Origin: an uncultured Campylobacter sp.
GTDB lineage: Bacteria; Campylobacterota; Campylobacteria; Campylobacterales; Campylobacteraceae
Reading direction: 5' to 3'
Length of the DNA stretch: 64,000 bases
Assembly: GCF_963518785.1 (NCBI RefSeq)
Contig: NZ_CAUQKJ010000010.1
Location: forward strand, 34,465 to 98,464
Shown in pieces: positions 49,894 through 59,577 of the stretch; position 1 is the stretch's first letter; the number at the start of each line of letters is the position of its first letter. The notes under the pieces are model-generated. The model saw only the letters and a program-made list of their open reading frames with translations. It made no database searches and was not told the DNA's origin. The position numbers were made by a program, and so were the translations under genes.

Positions 49894-50823
49894 ATGTATA
49901 AGCTAAAGCATCTTCTTAGCGCGCAGGATCTGAGCCGCGAGGACATCTACGACTTTATAGATCTGGCGCGCGAGTTTAAAGCGCTCAACCGTTCTGACGT
50001 CAAAAAATCCGACTCGCTTCGCGGCAAGACGGTCATCAACGCGTTTTTCGAAAACTCCACCCGCACCCGCACGAGCTTTGAGATCGCAGCCAAGCGTCTG
50101 GGCGCAGACAGCGTAAATTTTACCGCTGGAGACAGCAGCACGAAAAAGGGCGAGACGCTGATCGACACCATCAGAAATATGCAGGCGATGCGCACGGATA
50201 TCTTCGTACTGCGCCACAGCTGCTCGGGTGCTGCGAAATTCGTCGCGGCCAACTGCGACGCATCGATCGTGAATGCGGGCGACGGGCTGAACGAGCACCC
50301 GAGCCAGGCGCTGCTGGATCTTTTTACGATAAGCGAGCACAAGGGCAGGATCGAGAATTTAAATGTCGCGATCATCGGCGATATATTCCGCTCGCGCGTG
50401 GCTAGAAGCGACATCTGGGCGATGCGAAAGCTCGGCATAAACGTGCGGCTCTTCGGCCCTCCGATGATGCTGCGCGACTGCGACGCGTTCGGTTGCCCGA
50501 TATGCAAAAGTGTAGAGGAGGCGATCGAGGGCGCCGACGTCATCATCATGCTTAGAATCCAGCTTGAGCGGCAAGACGGCGAGCCGAGCTTCCCGAGCGT
50601 GCGCGAATACTCGAAATTTTTCGGACTTACCGCTAAGCGGATGCAAGCGGCGAAAGAGGGCGTTATGATAATGCACCCGGGTCCGATCAATCGCGGCGTG
50701 GAGATCAACTCGGACGTAGCCGACGATCCGCGCTATAGCTGCGTTTTAGATCAGGTAGAAAACGGCGAGGCGATGCGAATGGCGATACTTCATACGATAA
50801 ATTTAAACAGGAGCGCACGATGA
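49894..50823 (+). CDS. pyrB: Aspartate carbamoyltransferase catalytic subunit
   Basis: 309 residues. Carbamoyl-phosphate loop FENSTRTRTSFE (near residues 52-63), then the region with HPSQALLDLFT and the aspartate-domain motif MHPGPINRGVEI. It makes carbamoyl-aspartate in pyrimidine synthesis. No pyrI regulatory subunit is present. AAAGGAGAGGG precedes the ATG. It overlaps pyrC by four bases (ATGA). Confidence 0.97.
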   Translation: MYKLKHLLSAQDLSREDIYDFIDLAREFKALNRSDVKKSDSLRGKTVINAFFENSTRTRTSFEIAAKRLGADSVNFTAGDSSTKKGETLIDTIRNMQAMRTDIFVLRHSCSGAAKFVAANCDASIVNAGDGLNEHPSQALLDLFTISEHKGRIENLNVAIIGDIFRSRVARSDIWAMRKLGINVRLFGPPMMLRDCDAFGCPICKSVEEAIEGADVIIMLRIQLERQDGEPSFPSVREYSKFFGLTAKRMQAAKEGVMIMHPGPINRGVEINSDVADDPRYSCVLDQVENGEAMRMAILHTINLNRSAR

Positions 50824-52100
50824 AAATTTTAATAAAAAACGGCACGATCGTTAATTGGGGCGGCAGCGAGGAGGCGAACGTCCTGATCGAGGGCGATAAA
50901 ATTTCAAAGATCACGCGCGAGTGTCCCGCCGCAGACCGCGTCATAGACGCTGCGGGCAAGCTCGTGATGCCGGGGCTCATCGATATGCACGTGCATTTTA
51001 GAGATCCCGGGCTCGAATACAAAGACGACGTCATCAGCGGCAGCGAAACTGCGGTCGCAGGCGGCGTGACGACCTGCCTCCCGATGGCAAATACCAGGCC
51101 CGTGAACGACAACTCAAGCATCACGCGCGCGATGATCGCCAAGGCCAAACAGCGCGGACTTATCGATCTGCTGCCCATAGGCGCGATCTCGCAGGACTGC
51201 AAGGGCGCAAAGATCGTCGAGATGGGCGATATGCTTGAGGCGGGCTGCGTGGCTTTCAGCGACGACGGGCTACCCGTAACCGATAGCTCCGTGATGCGAC
51301 AGGCGCTCGAATACTCCGCGCACTTCGGCTCGTTCGTGATAAATCACAGCGAGGATTGCTCGCTATGCCACGGCGGCGTGATGAACGAGGGCAAGATAAG
51401 CGCGATCCTCGGTCTAAAGGGGATGGCGAGCGAAAAAGAGGAGATTATGATAGCGCGCGATCTGCTGCTTGCCAAAAAGACGGGCGGGCACATCCACATC
51501 GCGCATGTAAGCTCGGCGTGGTCGCTAAAGCTCATAAAGCAGGCTAAGCGCGAGGGCATCCGCGTCACCTGCGAAGCTACGCCGCATCATTTTACCTTCG
51601 ACGAGCGCGAGCTGATGGGATACGATACGAATTTTAAAATGTCGCCGCCGCTTCGCACTCAAAGCGACGTGCAGGCGATCAGAGAGGCGCTTAAAAGCGG
51701 TCTAATCGACGCCATCGTGACCGATCACGCGCCGCACAACACCGATGATAAATTCGTAGAATTTGATCACGCGCCGTTTGGAATTTTGGGGCTTCAAACC
51801 CTCGTGCCGCTCACGCTTCGGCTCGTAAACGAGGGCGTCATCGGTCTTGAAGATATGGTGCGGCTGTGCTCGTTTAACCCGGCTAAAATTCTAAATTTAA
51901 AAGACAAGGGCGAGATCAAAGAGGGCTTTTTGGCCGACGTCGCGATCATCGATCCGCAGATTTCCTACGTATACGACGAGGCGCTAAATAAGTCCAAATC
52001 GCGCAACTCGCCGCTTTTCGGCAAGCAGCTTACGGGCGCTGCGGTATGCACGATCAAAAGCGGCCGCGTGGTCTATGAGTTTCCAAACGTCGTAGCGTAG
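50820..52100 (+). CDS. pyrC: Dihydroorotase (class I)
   Basis: 426 residues, amidohydrolase fold: DMHVHFRDPG near the N-terminus for the metal site, GGVTTCLPMANTRP, NHSED, HIAHVSS and TDHAPH with the catalytic Asp near residue 303. It closes carbamoyl-aspartate to dihydroorotate, the step after pyrB. Translationally coupled to pyrB. Confidence 0.96.
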   Translation: MKILIKNGTIVNWGGSEEANVLIEGDKISKITRECPAADRVIDAAGKLVMPGLIDMHVHFRDPGLEYKDDVISGSETAVAGGVTTCLPMANTRPVNDNSSITRAMIAKAKQRGLIDLLPIGAISQDCKGAKIVEMGDMLEAGCVAFSDDGLPVTDSSVMRQALEYSAHFGSFVINHSEDCSLCHGGVMNEGKISAILGLKGMASEKEEIMIARDLLLAKKTGGHIHIAHVSSAWSLKLIKQAKREGIRVTCEATPHHFTFDERELMGYDTNFKMSPPLRTQSDVQAIREALKSGLIDAIVTDHAPHNTDDKFVEFDHAPFGILGLQTLVPLTLRLVNEGVIGLEDMVRLCSFNPAKILNLKDKGEIKEGFLADVAIIDPQISYVYDEALNKSKSRNSPLFGKQLTGAAVCTIKSGRVVYEFPNVVA

Positions 52101-52730
52101 GGCGCTTGCGGCGTAGGACTTGCGATCGGCGACTTGCGGATGAGTGGCTTTCGTAGCTCAAATGGCGCTATTGCTTAATTTTAAATTTAGCTAGTTTGAA
52201 CGGAACGGCTTGCTTTTAAAATTTTGCGGTGCGATCGGTTCATTTTAAATTTGGCGGTAGCGTAGGCGCAGCGACTTGTCTTTAAAATTTCATAGTGCGT
52301 TTTGCTCGGTATCGGCGCGGCCCTTGATCTCGCAGCGTGATTGCCCTGCTTAAATTTATCGGTAGCTTGGGTGTAGTAAACTACATTTAAAATTTTGCGG
52401 CGCGATTTTTTGGTCTAATCATGCGGAGCCCTGTGGCTAATTCGCTTTAAATTTTGCAGTAACTCGGTATGGCAACTTACTTTTAAAATTTCATAGCGCG
52501 ATTGCGATTGGAATTTTTTAAAGCGGTTTGTTATTTTTGGAGTGCAAAAATCTGCGTCCACAACCGCACATAATAGGTATTTGCGTGCGATCGCAAGGGT
52601 CAAATTCCAAAACCAAAATTTCAAAAAAAGGCCGCACGAAGCATGGATAAATTTCGCCAGTGCGGTCTTTAAGAGTCCTAAATTTAAAGCTTTCAAAACC
52701 GAAATTTCATCTCATTTAAAGAAAGTATGC
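52101..52730 (+). other. Repeat-rich spacer, no gene seen
   Basis: 630 bases between convergent pyrC and the TorA-type gene. AAAATTTTGCGG(C/T)GCGAT-like pieces recur about every 60-90 bases through the first 400 bases. No terminator I can defend. Confidence 0.5.
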
Positions 52731-55183
52731 CTAAGCCTCTATCGTCGCGGGTCTATCAAACGCCGTTACGCTCGGCAGTTCGCCTTTAAATTTCTCGATC
52801 TGCACCATGCTCGTGTGCGCGGTGTTGCTTTGCGATAGTTGCGAGCTAGGCACGTCCTTGGTTAGCACGTTTATGTTGCCGTGCTTGCATAGGCTGCGCT
52901 CGCCCCAGACGGCCGGATCGTACCATGCGCCTTCGCTTACGATCACGACGTTATCTTGCGCGGTATCGCTTACCAGCGCGCCGCAGAGGATCTCGCCTCG
53001 GTCGTTGTATATCCTTACCACGTCGCCCGTTTTGATACCGCGCGCCTTTGCCGTGGCGGGACTAATTAGCGCAGGTTCGCGGCCCGCGATCTCGGCGTAG
53101 TTGCGGATGAGCGAGCTGTTTAGCTGCGAGTGGAGTCTAAATTTAGAGTGCGCGCCGCTGATAGCGACCGGGTACTTGCTCACGTCGCCGCCCAGCCACT
53201 CAAAGGGCTCCATCCACGTCGCGTGCGGCGGGCAGTCGGGATATCCTAGCTTTTCGACCGCTTCGGAGTAGAGCTCGATCTTGCCCGACGGTGTTTTTAG
53301 CGCGTTTTTCTCGGGATCGGCGCGGAAGTCCGCGTAGTTTGTGAAGTACCGCTTTTTCTCGTCGATTTTATCAAATTTAACGTAGCCCTTTTGCCAAAAC
53401 TCCTCAAATTTCGGCATCGCTATGCCCATGCCTTCAGACTTTTGGAATGCATCGGCGTAGATTTCCTTCACCCACTCAAGCTCCGTTTTGCCCTCGCTAA
53501 AGGCCTGCTCGTACTCCTCGCCCCACTGCGCGCAGATGAGCCGCGCGATCTCAAAGTCGCTCTTGCTCTCGCCCGCAGGCTTTACTAGCGGTTTAATCGC
53601 AAAAAGGTACTCGCTAGTGGAGTTTGCAAACTCTATGTCCGTACGCTCGCACTCAAGAGCTGCCGGTAGCACGATGTCGCTGAGTCTTGCCGTACTCGTC
53701 CAAAATGGCTCTGTGGTGATGATCGCTTCGATCTTTTTCATCGCTTCGACCGCGCGGTTAGTATCGGGATGGCGGGTTAGGCCCTGCCGTTGGCGTTAAA
53801 CATCACGCGGATGTGCGGCATGACGTATTTTTTGCCGTTGCGCTCGATTTGCTTGCCCGGCTCCATGATCGCGTCTATGAGTCTGCTGTTTGGTATCTCG
53901 TGGTATTTGGCTTTGGCTAGCTTGCCCTGCGGGGCGATGTATTTTTCGTTTACCGCGGGATTAAAGGCCTGAAGCTTTGGCGCGATGAAGCTAATATCGG
54001 CGTTTTTATGCATCTGATCGTTCATCACGTAGCCGCGCCCCGTCTTGCCGATATCGCCTAGCATCGCAGCTAGCGCGATCAGCGCCCAGTATGCCATCTC
54101 GCCGTGGTGCTGTCGCTGTATCGCGTAGCCAGTGACTATGAGCGTGTCTTTTTTAGCTAGCGTATCGGCTAGGCTTTTTAGCTCCTTTTCGCTCACGCCG
54201 CAAATTTTACTCGCCCACGCAAGATCTTTTTTCACGCCGTCTTTCGCGCCGGTGAAATACTCCTTAAATTTATCGAACCCGACCGTGTAGCGCTCAATAA
54301 ATTCTTTGTCGTAAAGCCCGTTTTCGTAAAGATATTCGCAAAGCCCGATCAGCATCGCCGTATCGGTGCAAGGGCGCACGGCGAGATAGTGCGCACCGAA
54401 ATACTCCGCCGTTTCGTTGCGGTAGACGTCTATGCTATAAATTTTCATCTCGCCTTTTTTAAATTTCTCTTTCATAATCTCGTAGTAGGCGTAGGAGTTG
54501 TGCATCGGCACGCCGATGGCGATCTTGTTTGAGACGACTGGGTTCGTGCCCCAAAACACGATCGTTTTAGCCTCCTTTACCACGCCCTCCCAGCGCGTAG
54601 GATTATGCGTCGGATCGATAGAGCCCGTCACGTGAGGCAAAAACGCCGTCGCCGCGCCGTAAGAGTAGCCGCCAAGCTCGCTCACGTAGCCTCCTAGCGC
54701 GTTTAGCATGCGCTTTGCGGTGCGCTGCGAGTGGCCGACCTTGCCTAGGCTGCCCCACTGATAAAGCTGCCCGTAAATGGCCTGCGAGCCGTATTTGTCG
54801 AAGTTTTCTTTTAAAATTTTGGCGCTTAGCTTTATCGCCTCGTCCCAGCTAACGCGCACGAAGGGCTCTTTACCGCGAAGCTGCGGCTTTGGATTTGAGG
54901 AACCATCTAGGAAGCTTTTGCGCACGTAGGGGTATTTCACGCGCGTTTCGTTTTGGATGTGATCGCTTAGGGCGTTGTTTAGCACCGTCGGCATCGCGTC
55001 GCCCTCGAATGGCTCGGTGCCAACGGCCCTACCGCCGATGGTTTGGACGTAAAATGCGCCAAATTTATTCGCGCAAAGCCCCATCTGCTCGTCAAATATC
55101 GCCTGCGCCGCCGCGTCAAATTGTTTTGCCTGCGCTGAAGCCGCAGCTAGCGCACCTAGTTTTAGAAAGTCTCGTCTTTTCAT
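52731..55183 (-). pseudogene. torA: TorA/BisC-type Mo-bisPGD reductase, frameshifted
   Basis: Two frames together make one reductase of about 815 residues. The first part (468 residues, down to 53777) has a twin-arginine signal (MKRRDFLKLGALAAASAQA), no Fe-S cluster cysteines, and the Ser ligand region GGYSYGAATA (Ser174), all typical of TMAO/DMSO reductases of the TorA class. It stops after MFNANGRA. In the neighbouring frame the expected sequence follows without loss, QGLTRHPDTNRAVEAMKKIEAI, and runs to the true C-terminus. One missing base near 53780-53790 explains it. Either the gene is inactive, or the base is lost in sequencing. No torC-type cytochrome is adjacent. Confidence 0.85.
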
Positions 55184-55382
55184 GGTTTTTCTCCGTTAAA
55201 TTTAAATTTGTTTGTTGGTTTGGTTTAAATTTAGCGGGATTTATGAGGTTGAACTTTGCATTGTTTACCTTTAAACGTATTACGCGACCTCGCGTCTTAG
55301 CGGTGATTTTACGAAATTTAGGCTTAATTTGCCATTTATCTATGGCGCTGCGGCGAAATTAAATTTTTATACGCAGTTGCTA

Positions 55383-55745
55383 CTAAAGGAGCTTATCTAT
55401 CAGCGCATATCCCCACAGCGCTGCGTTGAGAAATAGGCTCATCATCACGGCTGTGCTTGCGGTGTCTTTGGCTCCCTTGGCTAGCGGGTGGATTTCGCTC
55501 GTGGCAAGATCGACTGCGCGCTCAATGGCTGAGTTTACGCACTCAAGAGCTATAGTAAAGATCGCACCGAAGATCAAAAATAGATTTAGTACTGCGCCGA
55601 AATTCCAAAAAAATAGCGACAGCAGAAGCGGGACAAACACGCAAAGCTCGAGCCTGAAGCTACGCTCGCTGCGCAGCATCTCGGCAAGGCCCGCCATAGC
55701 GTAGCCCCAGTTGGCAAAAAATCGGTATTTGGGCTGATTGCGCAT
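55383..55745 (-). CDS. dgkA: Diacylglycerol kinase (prokaryotic DgkA)
   Basis: 120 residues with three membrane helices and the catalytic helix EllnSAIERAVDLATSEIHPLAKGAKDTASTAV-type motif (here ECVNSAIERAVDLA, then HPLAKGAKD). It phosphorylates diacylglycerol in the membrane. AAAGGAAAATT precedes the ATG. Divergent from xth. Confidence 0.93.
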   Translation of the reverse strand: MRNQPKYRFFANWGYAMAGLAEMLRSERSFRLELCVFVPLLLSLFFWNFGAVLNLFLIFGAIFTIALECVNSAIERAVDLATSEIHPLAKGAKDTASTAVMMSLFLNAALWGYALIDKLL

Positions 55746-55812
55746 AATTTTCCTTTAAATTTAGTCAAAATTTCGTATAATCATACCAAAATTTTTAGGC
55801 CAAAGGCTAAAT

Positions 55813-56571
55813 TTGAAACTGATTAGTTGGAACGTAAACGGGCTGCGCGCAGTGCTCGGCAAAGACGGCTTTGCATGGCTTGCGGAGCAAAATCCCGATT
55901 TTTTGGGCTTGCAAGAGATCAAGGTGAGCGAAAAGGACGCTCCGAAAGGGCTTTATGAGCTTGGATTTTCTCAGATCGATCTAAATTCCGCCGCTCGCGC
56001 GGGATATTCGGGCGTGGCGAGCCTAGCGAAATTTAAAAGCGAGACGAGCAAGGCGCTGTTTTTCCCCGACGACGAGGGGCGCGTATTGCAGCACCGTTTC
56101 GGCGATGTCGTGCTTTTTAATATCTACTTTCCCAACGGCCAAAAGGACGAGGCGCGGCTAGCCTATAAGATGGAATTTTACGCAAAATTCCTAGCCTACG
56201 CGCGCAGCCTCGCGGAGCAGGGGCTCGGAGTGATATTTTGCGGCGACGTAAATACCGCGCACCGCGAAATCGATCTTGCAAACCCCAAAGCAAACTCCAA
56301 AACCTCGGGCTTTTTGCCGATCGAGCGGGCGTGGCTCGATGAGGTGGAGGCGGCGGGCTTCGTGGACACTTTCCGTGCCGTGCGCGGCGAGCTGCGGGAC
56401 GCCTACTCGTGGTGGAGCTACCGCTTTAACGCGCGCGCCAAAAACGTAGGCTGGCGGATCGATTATTTTTTCATCTCGGCAAATTTGCGCTCGCGGCTAA
56501 AGGACGCTTTCATCCTAAGCGACGTGATGGGCAGCGATCACTGCCCCGTGGGCATCGAGATCGAAATTTAA
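55813..56571 (+). CDS. xth: Exodeoxyribonuclease III (AP endonuclease)
   Basis: 252 residues, exonuclease-endonuclease-phosphatase fold: WNVNGLRA, LQEIKVSE with the metal Glu, FNIYFPNGQ, CGDVNTAH, WRIDYFF and SDHCPVGIEI with the catalytic His. It cuts at abasic sites. The start is TTG with AAAGG six bases upstream. Confidence 0.95.
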   Translation: MKLISWNVNGLRAVLGKDGFAWLAEQNPDFLGLQEIKVSEKDAPKGLYELGFSQIDLNSAARAGYSGVASLAKFKSETSKALFFPDDEGRVLQHRFGDVVLFNIYFPNGQKDEARLAYKMEFYAKFLAYARSLAEQGLGVIFCGDVNTAHREIDLANPKANSKTSGFLPIERAWLDEVEAAGFVDTFRAVRGELRDAYSWWSYRFNARAKNVGWRIDYFFISANLRSRLKDAFILSDVMGSDHCPVGIEIEI

Positions 56572-56809
56572 CCGGGGCAAATTTCGCGCCGCGAGCTTTG
56601 ATTTGTGCGGCTCGCGGACAAGGTGTGCGTCCGCAAGAGAGAGGATTGCGATATCTGCGCGGCATCCGGACGGCTTTCGGTGCGGCTCGCGGATTTATCG
56701 CTCGCAGGCGGAGGGTTTTCGTAGAAATTTAGCGCTAGCGAGCCCGCGAGAGCTTAAGCAGGCAGCGCGTAAACGCTGCGCGATAAAATTTTAAATTTAA
56801 GGAGAGAAA

Positions 56810-58456
56810 ATGTTGAGCGATATCGAAATAGCAAATGCGGCGAAGCCGGATAAAATTTCAAACGTTGCGAAAAATTTGGGGCTTAGCGAGGATGAGATCG
56901 AGCTGTACGGCCACTACAAAGCCAAACTAAATATCAAGCCGCGATCGCGCGCTTCGAAGCTTATTTTGGTCACGGCGACCAATCCGACGCCGTTTGGCGA
57001 GGGCAAGACGACGACCTCCATAGGCCTAGCCGACGCGCTAAAACGCCTAGGTAAAAGCGTCTGCCTTGCGCTGCGCGAGCCGTCGCTGGGACCGGTTTTC
57101 GGTATCAAAGGCGGGGCTGCGGGCGGCGGGTACTCGCAACTTGTGCCGATGGATGATCTAAATTTACACTTTAACGGCGATTTTCACGCGATCACCTCTG
57201 CAAACAATCTCATTTCAGCGGTTATTGATAACTCGCTGTACCAAGAAAACCCGCTAAAGATCGAGAAAATTTTATGGAAGCGTTGCATGGATATGAATGA
57301 TCGCGCGCTGCGCCACATCACCGTAGGTCAGGGCGGGCGCACCGACGGAGTAGAGCGTGAGGACGGCTTTAACATCACCGCGGCTAGCGAGATAATGGCG
57401 GTTCTGTGCCTCTCGAACGATCTTGCCGAGCTTAAGGAAAACATCGCAAACATCATGGTCGCCTACGATACGCAGGGAGAGCCGATATACGTGCGCGATC
57501 TGGGCTGCGCGGATGCCGTGGCGATCCTGCTAAAAGACGCGATGAAGCCTAATCTCATCCAAAGCCTTGAGCATACGCCCGCTCTCGTGCACGGAGGACC
57601 CTTCGCAAATATCGCGCACGGCTGCAACTCCATAATGGCGAGCAAGCTTGCGCTCTCGCTAGCAGATTACGCCGTAACGGAGGCGGGCTTTGGAAGCGAG
57701 CTCGGGGCTGAAAAATTTATCGACATCAAGTGTCGCCGCGCTGGTATCGCTCCGGATGCCGCGGTGTTAGTCAGCACGATCCGCTCGCTTAAATACAACG
57801 GCGGCGCGGATAAAGAAAGTATCGCGAGCCCAGATCTTGCCGCGCTTCAAAAAGGCATCGTAAATTTAGGCGGACATATTGAAATTTTACAAAACTTCGG
57901 GCTAAATCCGGTCGTGGCGCTTAATCGCTTCAGCTTCGATAGCGACGGCGAGATCGCTTTCGTACGCGATTACTGCAAGCAGCGCGGCGTGCAGATGGCG
58001 ATTTGTGAAAATTTCGCCAAAGGAGGCGAGGGCGCGCTTGAGCTAGCCCTTCTCGTAGTAGATGAGTGCGAGCGCGCTAAGGAGCTGAAATTCGCCTACG
58101 AGCTTAGTGACGATACGGCGAGCAAGATCGAAAAGATCGCTACTAAAATTTACGGCGCGAGCGAGGTCGTTTTCGAGCCTGAAGCGCAAAAGGCGCTGCA
58201 GCACATCAAGGCTTTGGGGCTTGAGCGGCTAAACGTCTGCATCGCAAAGACGCAATATAGCTTCAGCGACGATGCCAAGGCACTCGGGCGCGCGCGCGGC
58301 TTTAAACTCAGCGTTAAGGACCTTCAAATTCGCACGGGAGCTGGCTTCATCGTCGCCGTCTGCGGCAAGATAATGCTTATGCCGGGGCTGCCGAAGGTTC
58401 CTAACGCGCTAAATATGAAGATTACGAGCGATGGTGTTATAAGCGGATTGGCGTGA
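56810..58456 (+). CDS. fhs: Formate-tetrahydrofolate ligase
   Basis: 548 residues, P-loop TPFGEGKTTTSIGLADAL (near residues 62-79), GIKGGAAGGGYSQ, and the C-terminal TGAGF-type sequence RTGAGFIVAVCGKIMLMPGLPKVP. It makes 10-formyl-THF from formate and ATP. This fits a formate-using Campylobacter. AAGGAGAGAAA precedes the ATG. It is the last gene before the AT-rich island. Confidence 0.97.
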   Translation: MLSDIEIANAAKPDKISNVAKNLGLSEDEIELYGHYKAKLNIKPRSRASKLILVTATNPTPFGEGKTTTSIGLADALKRLGKSVCLALREPSLGPVFGIKGGAAGGGYSQLVPMDDLNLHFNGDFHAITSANNLISAVIDNSLYQENPLKIEKILWKRCMDMNDRALRHITVGQGGRTDGVEREDGFNITAASEIMAVLCLSNDLAELKENIANIMVAYDTQGEPIYVRDLGCADAVAILLKDAMKPNLIQSLEHTPALVHGGPFANIAHGCNSIMASKLALSLADYAVTEAGFGSELGAEKFIDIKCRRAGIAPDAAVLVSTIRSLKYNGGADKESIASPDLAALQKGIVNLGGHIEILQNFGLNPVVALNRFSFDSDGEIAFVRDYCKQRGVQMAICENFAKGGEGALELALLVVDECERAKELKFAYELSDDTASKIEKIATKIYGASEVVFEPEAQKALQHIKALGLERLNVCIAKTQYSFSDDAKALGRARGFKLSVKDLQIRTGAGFIVAVCGKIMLMPGLPKVPNALNMKITSDGVISGLA

Positions 58457-58731
58457 AATTTTATTTTCGGCGCCCGAAGCCAAAGCCTAAAATTCCGCGC
58501 TTGGGCGGTAAAATTTAGCTGCGGGCTTCGGCGGCGATAAATTTTTCCCTCAAGCTTCGGTAGTAATAAATCTTGCCTTCAAGCTGCGACGAGTTTATCG
58601 CGCCCCGGTTTTTATCGCGTCATGGTTTTACTACGCTTGGGTTTTAGCCGGTCGAGTTTTTGCGGTATTATGTAGCAAATGCACAAAAAGTTAAATTATT
58701 TTTTGCTATTTTTTAGAAAGGATTCCAAAAG

Positions 58732-59577
58732 TCATTGCTTTCTAAAATTTAGTATATTCTGATTATGGTGGTTTATTTTATAGGCAAACGGATACCCAAA
58801 TGGATATAACGGTTTATTTTCTTGTATAAGTGCTACATTGCCACAATATTCATACTCCAACTCTTGCATAATACGAACAAAATCTCCAGTTACACAAGTT
58901 TCTGTTTTATTAATTGTAAAATCACTTATTATAATAGAACAGTATTTTCTAGATTTTAATACTCGTTGTAATTTTAAAAATATATCCTTTATTTTAATTA
59001 GATATAGTTCATAATTCTCAAGATTTTCTAAATTATCTAAACTTTCATCCGTATAACTTACAATTCCTTGCCTTGCCCCATTTCTAAAGCCTTTTTTACT
59101 TTTATCGCTTCTAATACCTTCTGATTTATTTTTCAAAATATTAAAATAAGGTGGCGATGTTACAATATAGTCTATGCTATTACTATTTAATGTTTCTATG
59201 ACATCCGTATTATTTCCAATAAAATATTTAAAATCTTCAAATTCATCAGCCCCCATATCAAGTAGCCTTTCTTTTGCAAGCTCATAGTATTCTTTACTCA
59301 AATCGATCCCAATACCTTTTCTATTTGTATTATAAGCAGAAACCAGTGTTGTTCCACTACCACAAAACGGGTCTAATACAGTCATATTTGATTTTGTAAA
59401 AAACTTAATTAGTTTTTCTATATCTTTTACCATAAACGGTGCAGGGTGTTTAAGCGCTGGTTTGTCCAACTTACACTTTTCGCTAAACCAGTAACTTGCT
59501 GTAAGCTTAAGCCACTCTTTGCCAGTTAAATCATTTAGCTTGTTTCTTTTGTCGTAAATTCCATTATCTTGTTTCAT
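58732..59577 (-). CDS. DNA methyltransferase (gamma arrangement, N4-C or N6-A)
   Basis: 281 residues. SAM motif I DPFCGSGTT (69-77) comes before catalytic TSPPY (140-144), with no recognition domain between, so the target domain must lie in the C-terminal half. TSPPY is most frequent in N4-cytosine enzymes, but this is not decisive. It overlaps the larger methyltransferase gene by four bases (ATGA). Codon use and base composition are much more AT-rich than fhs next door. No separate restriction gene is adjacent. Confidence 0.88.
   Translation of the reverse strand: MKQDNGIYDKRNKLNDLTGKEWLKLTASYWFSEKCKLDKPALKHPAPFMVKDIEKLIKFFTKSNMTVLDPFCGSGTTLVSAYNTNRKGIGIDLSKEYYELAKERLLDMGADEFEDFKYFIGNNTDVIETLNSNSIDYIVTSPPYFNILKNKSEGIRSDKSKKGFRNGARQGIVSYTDESLDNLENLENYELYLIKIKDIFLKLQRVLKSRKYCSIIISDFTINKTETCVTGDFVRIMQELEYEYCGNVALIQENKPLYPFGYPFAYKINHHNQNILNFRKQ

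Noticed and set aside
49903..50708. Long minus frames in pyrB
   Set aside because: Antisense shadows of a clear aspartate carbamoyltransferase gene.
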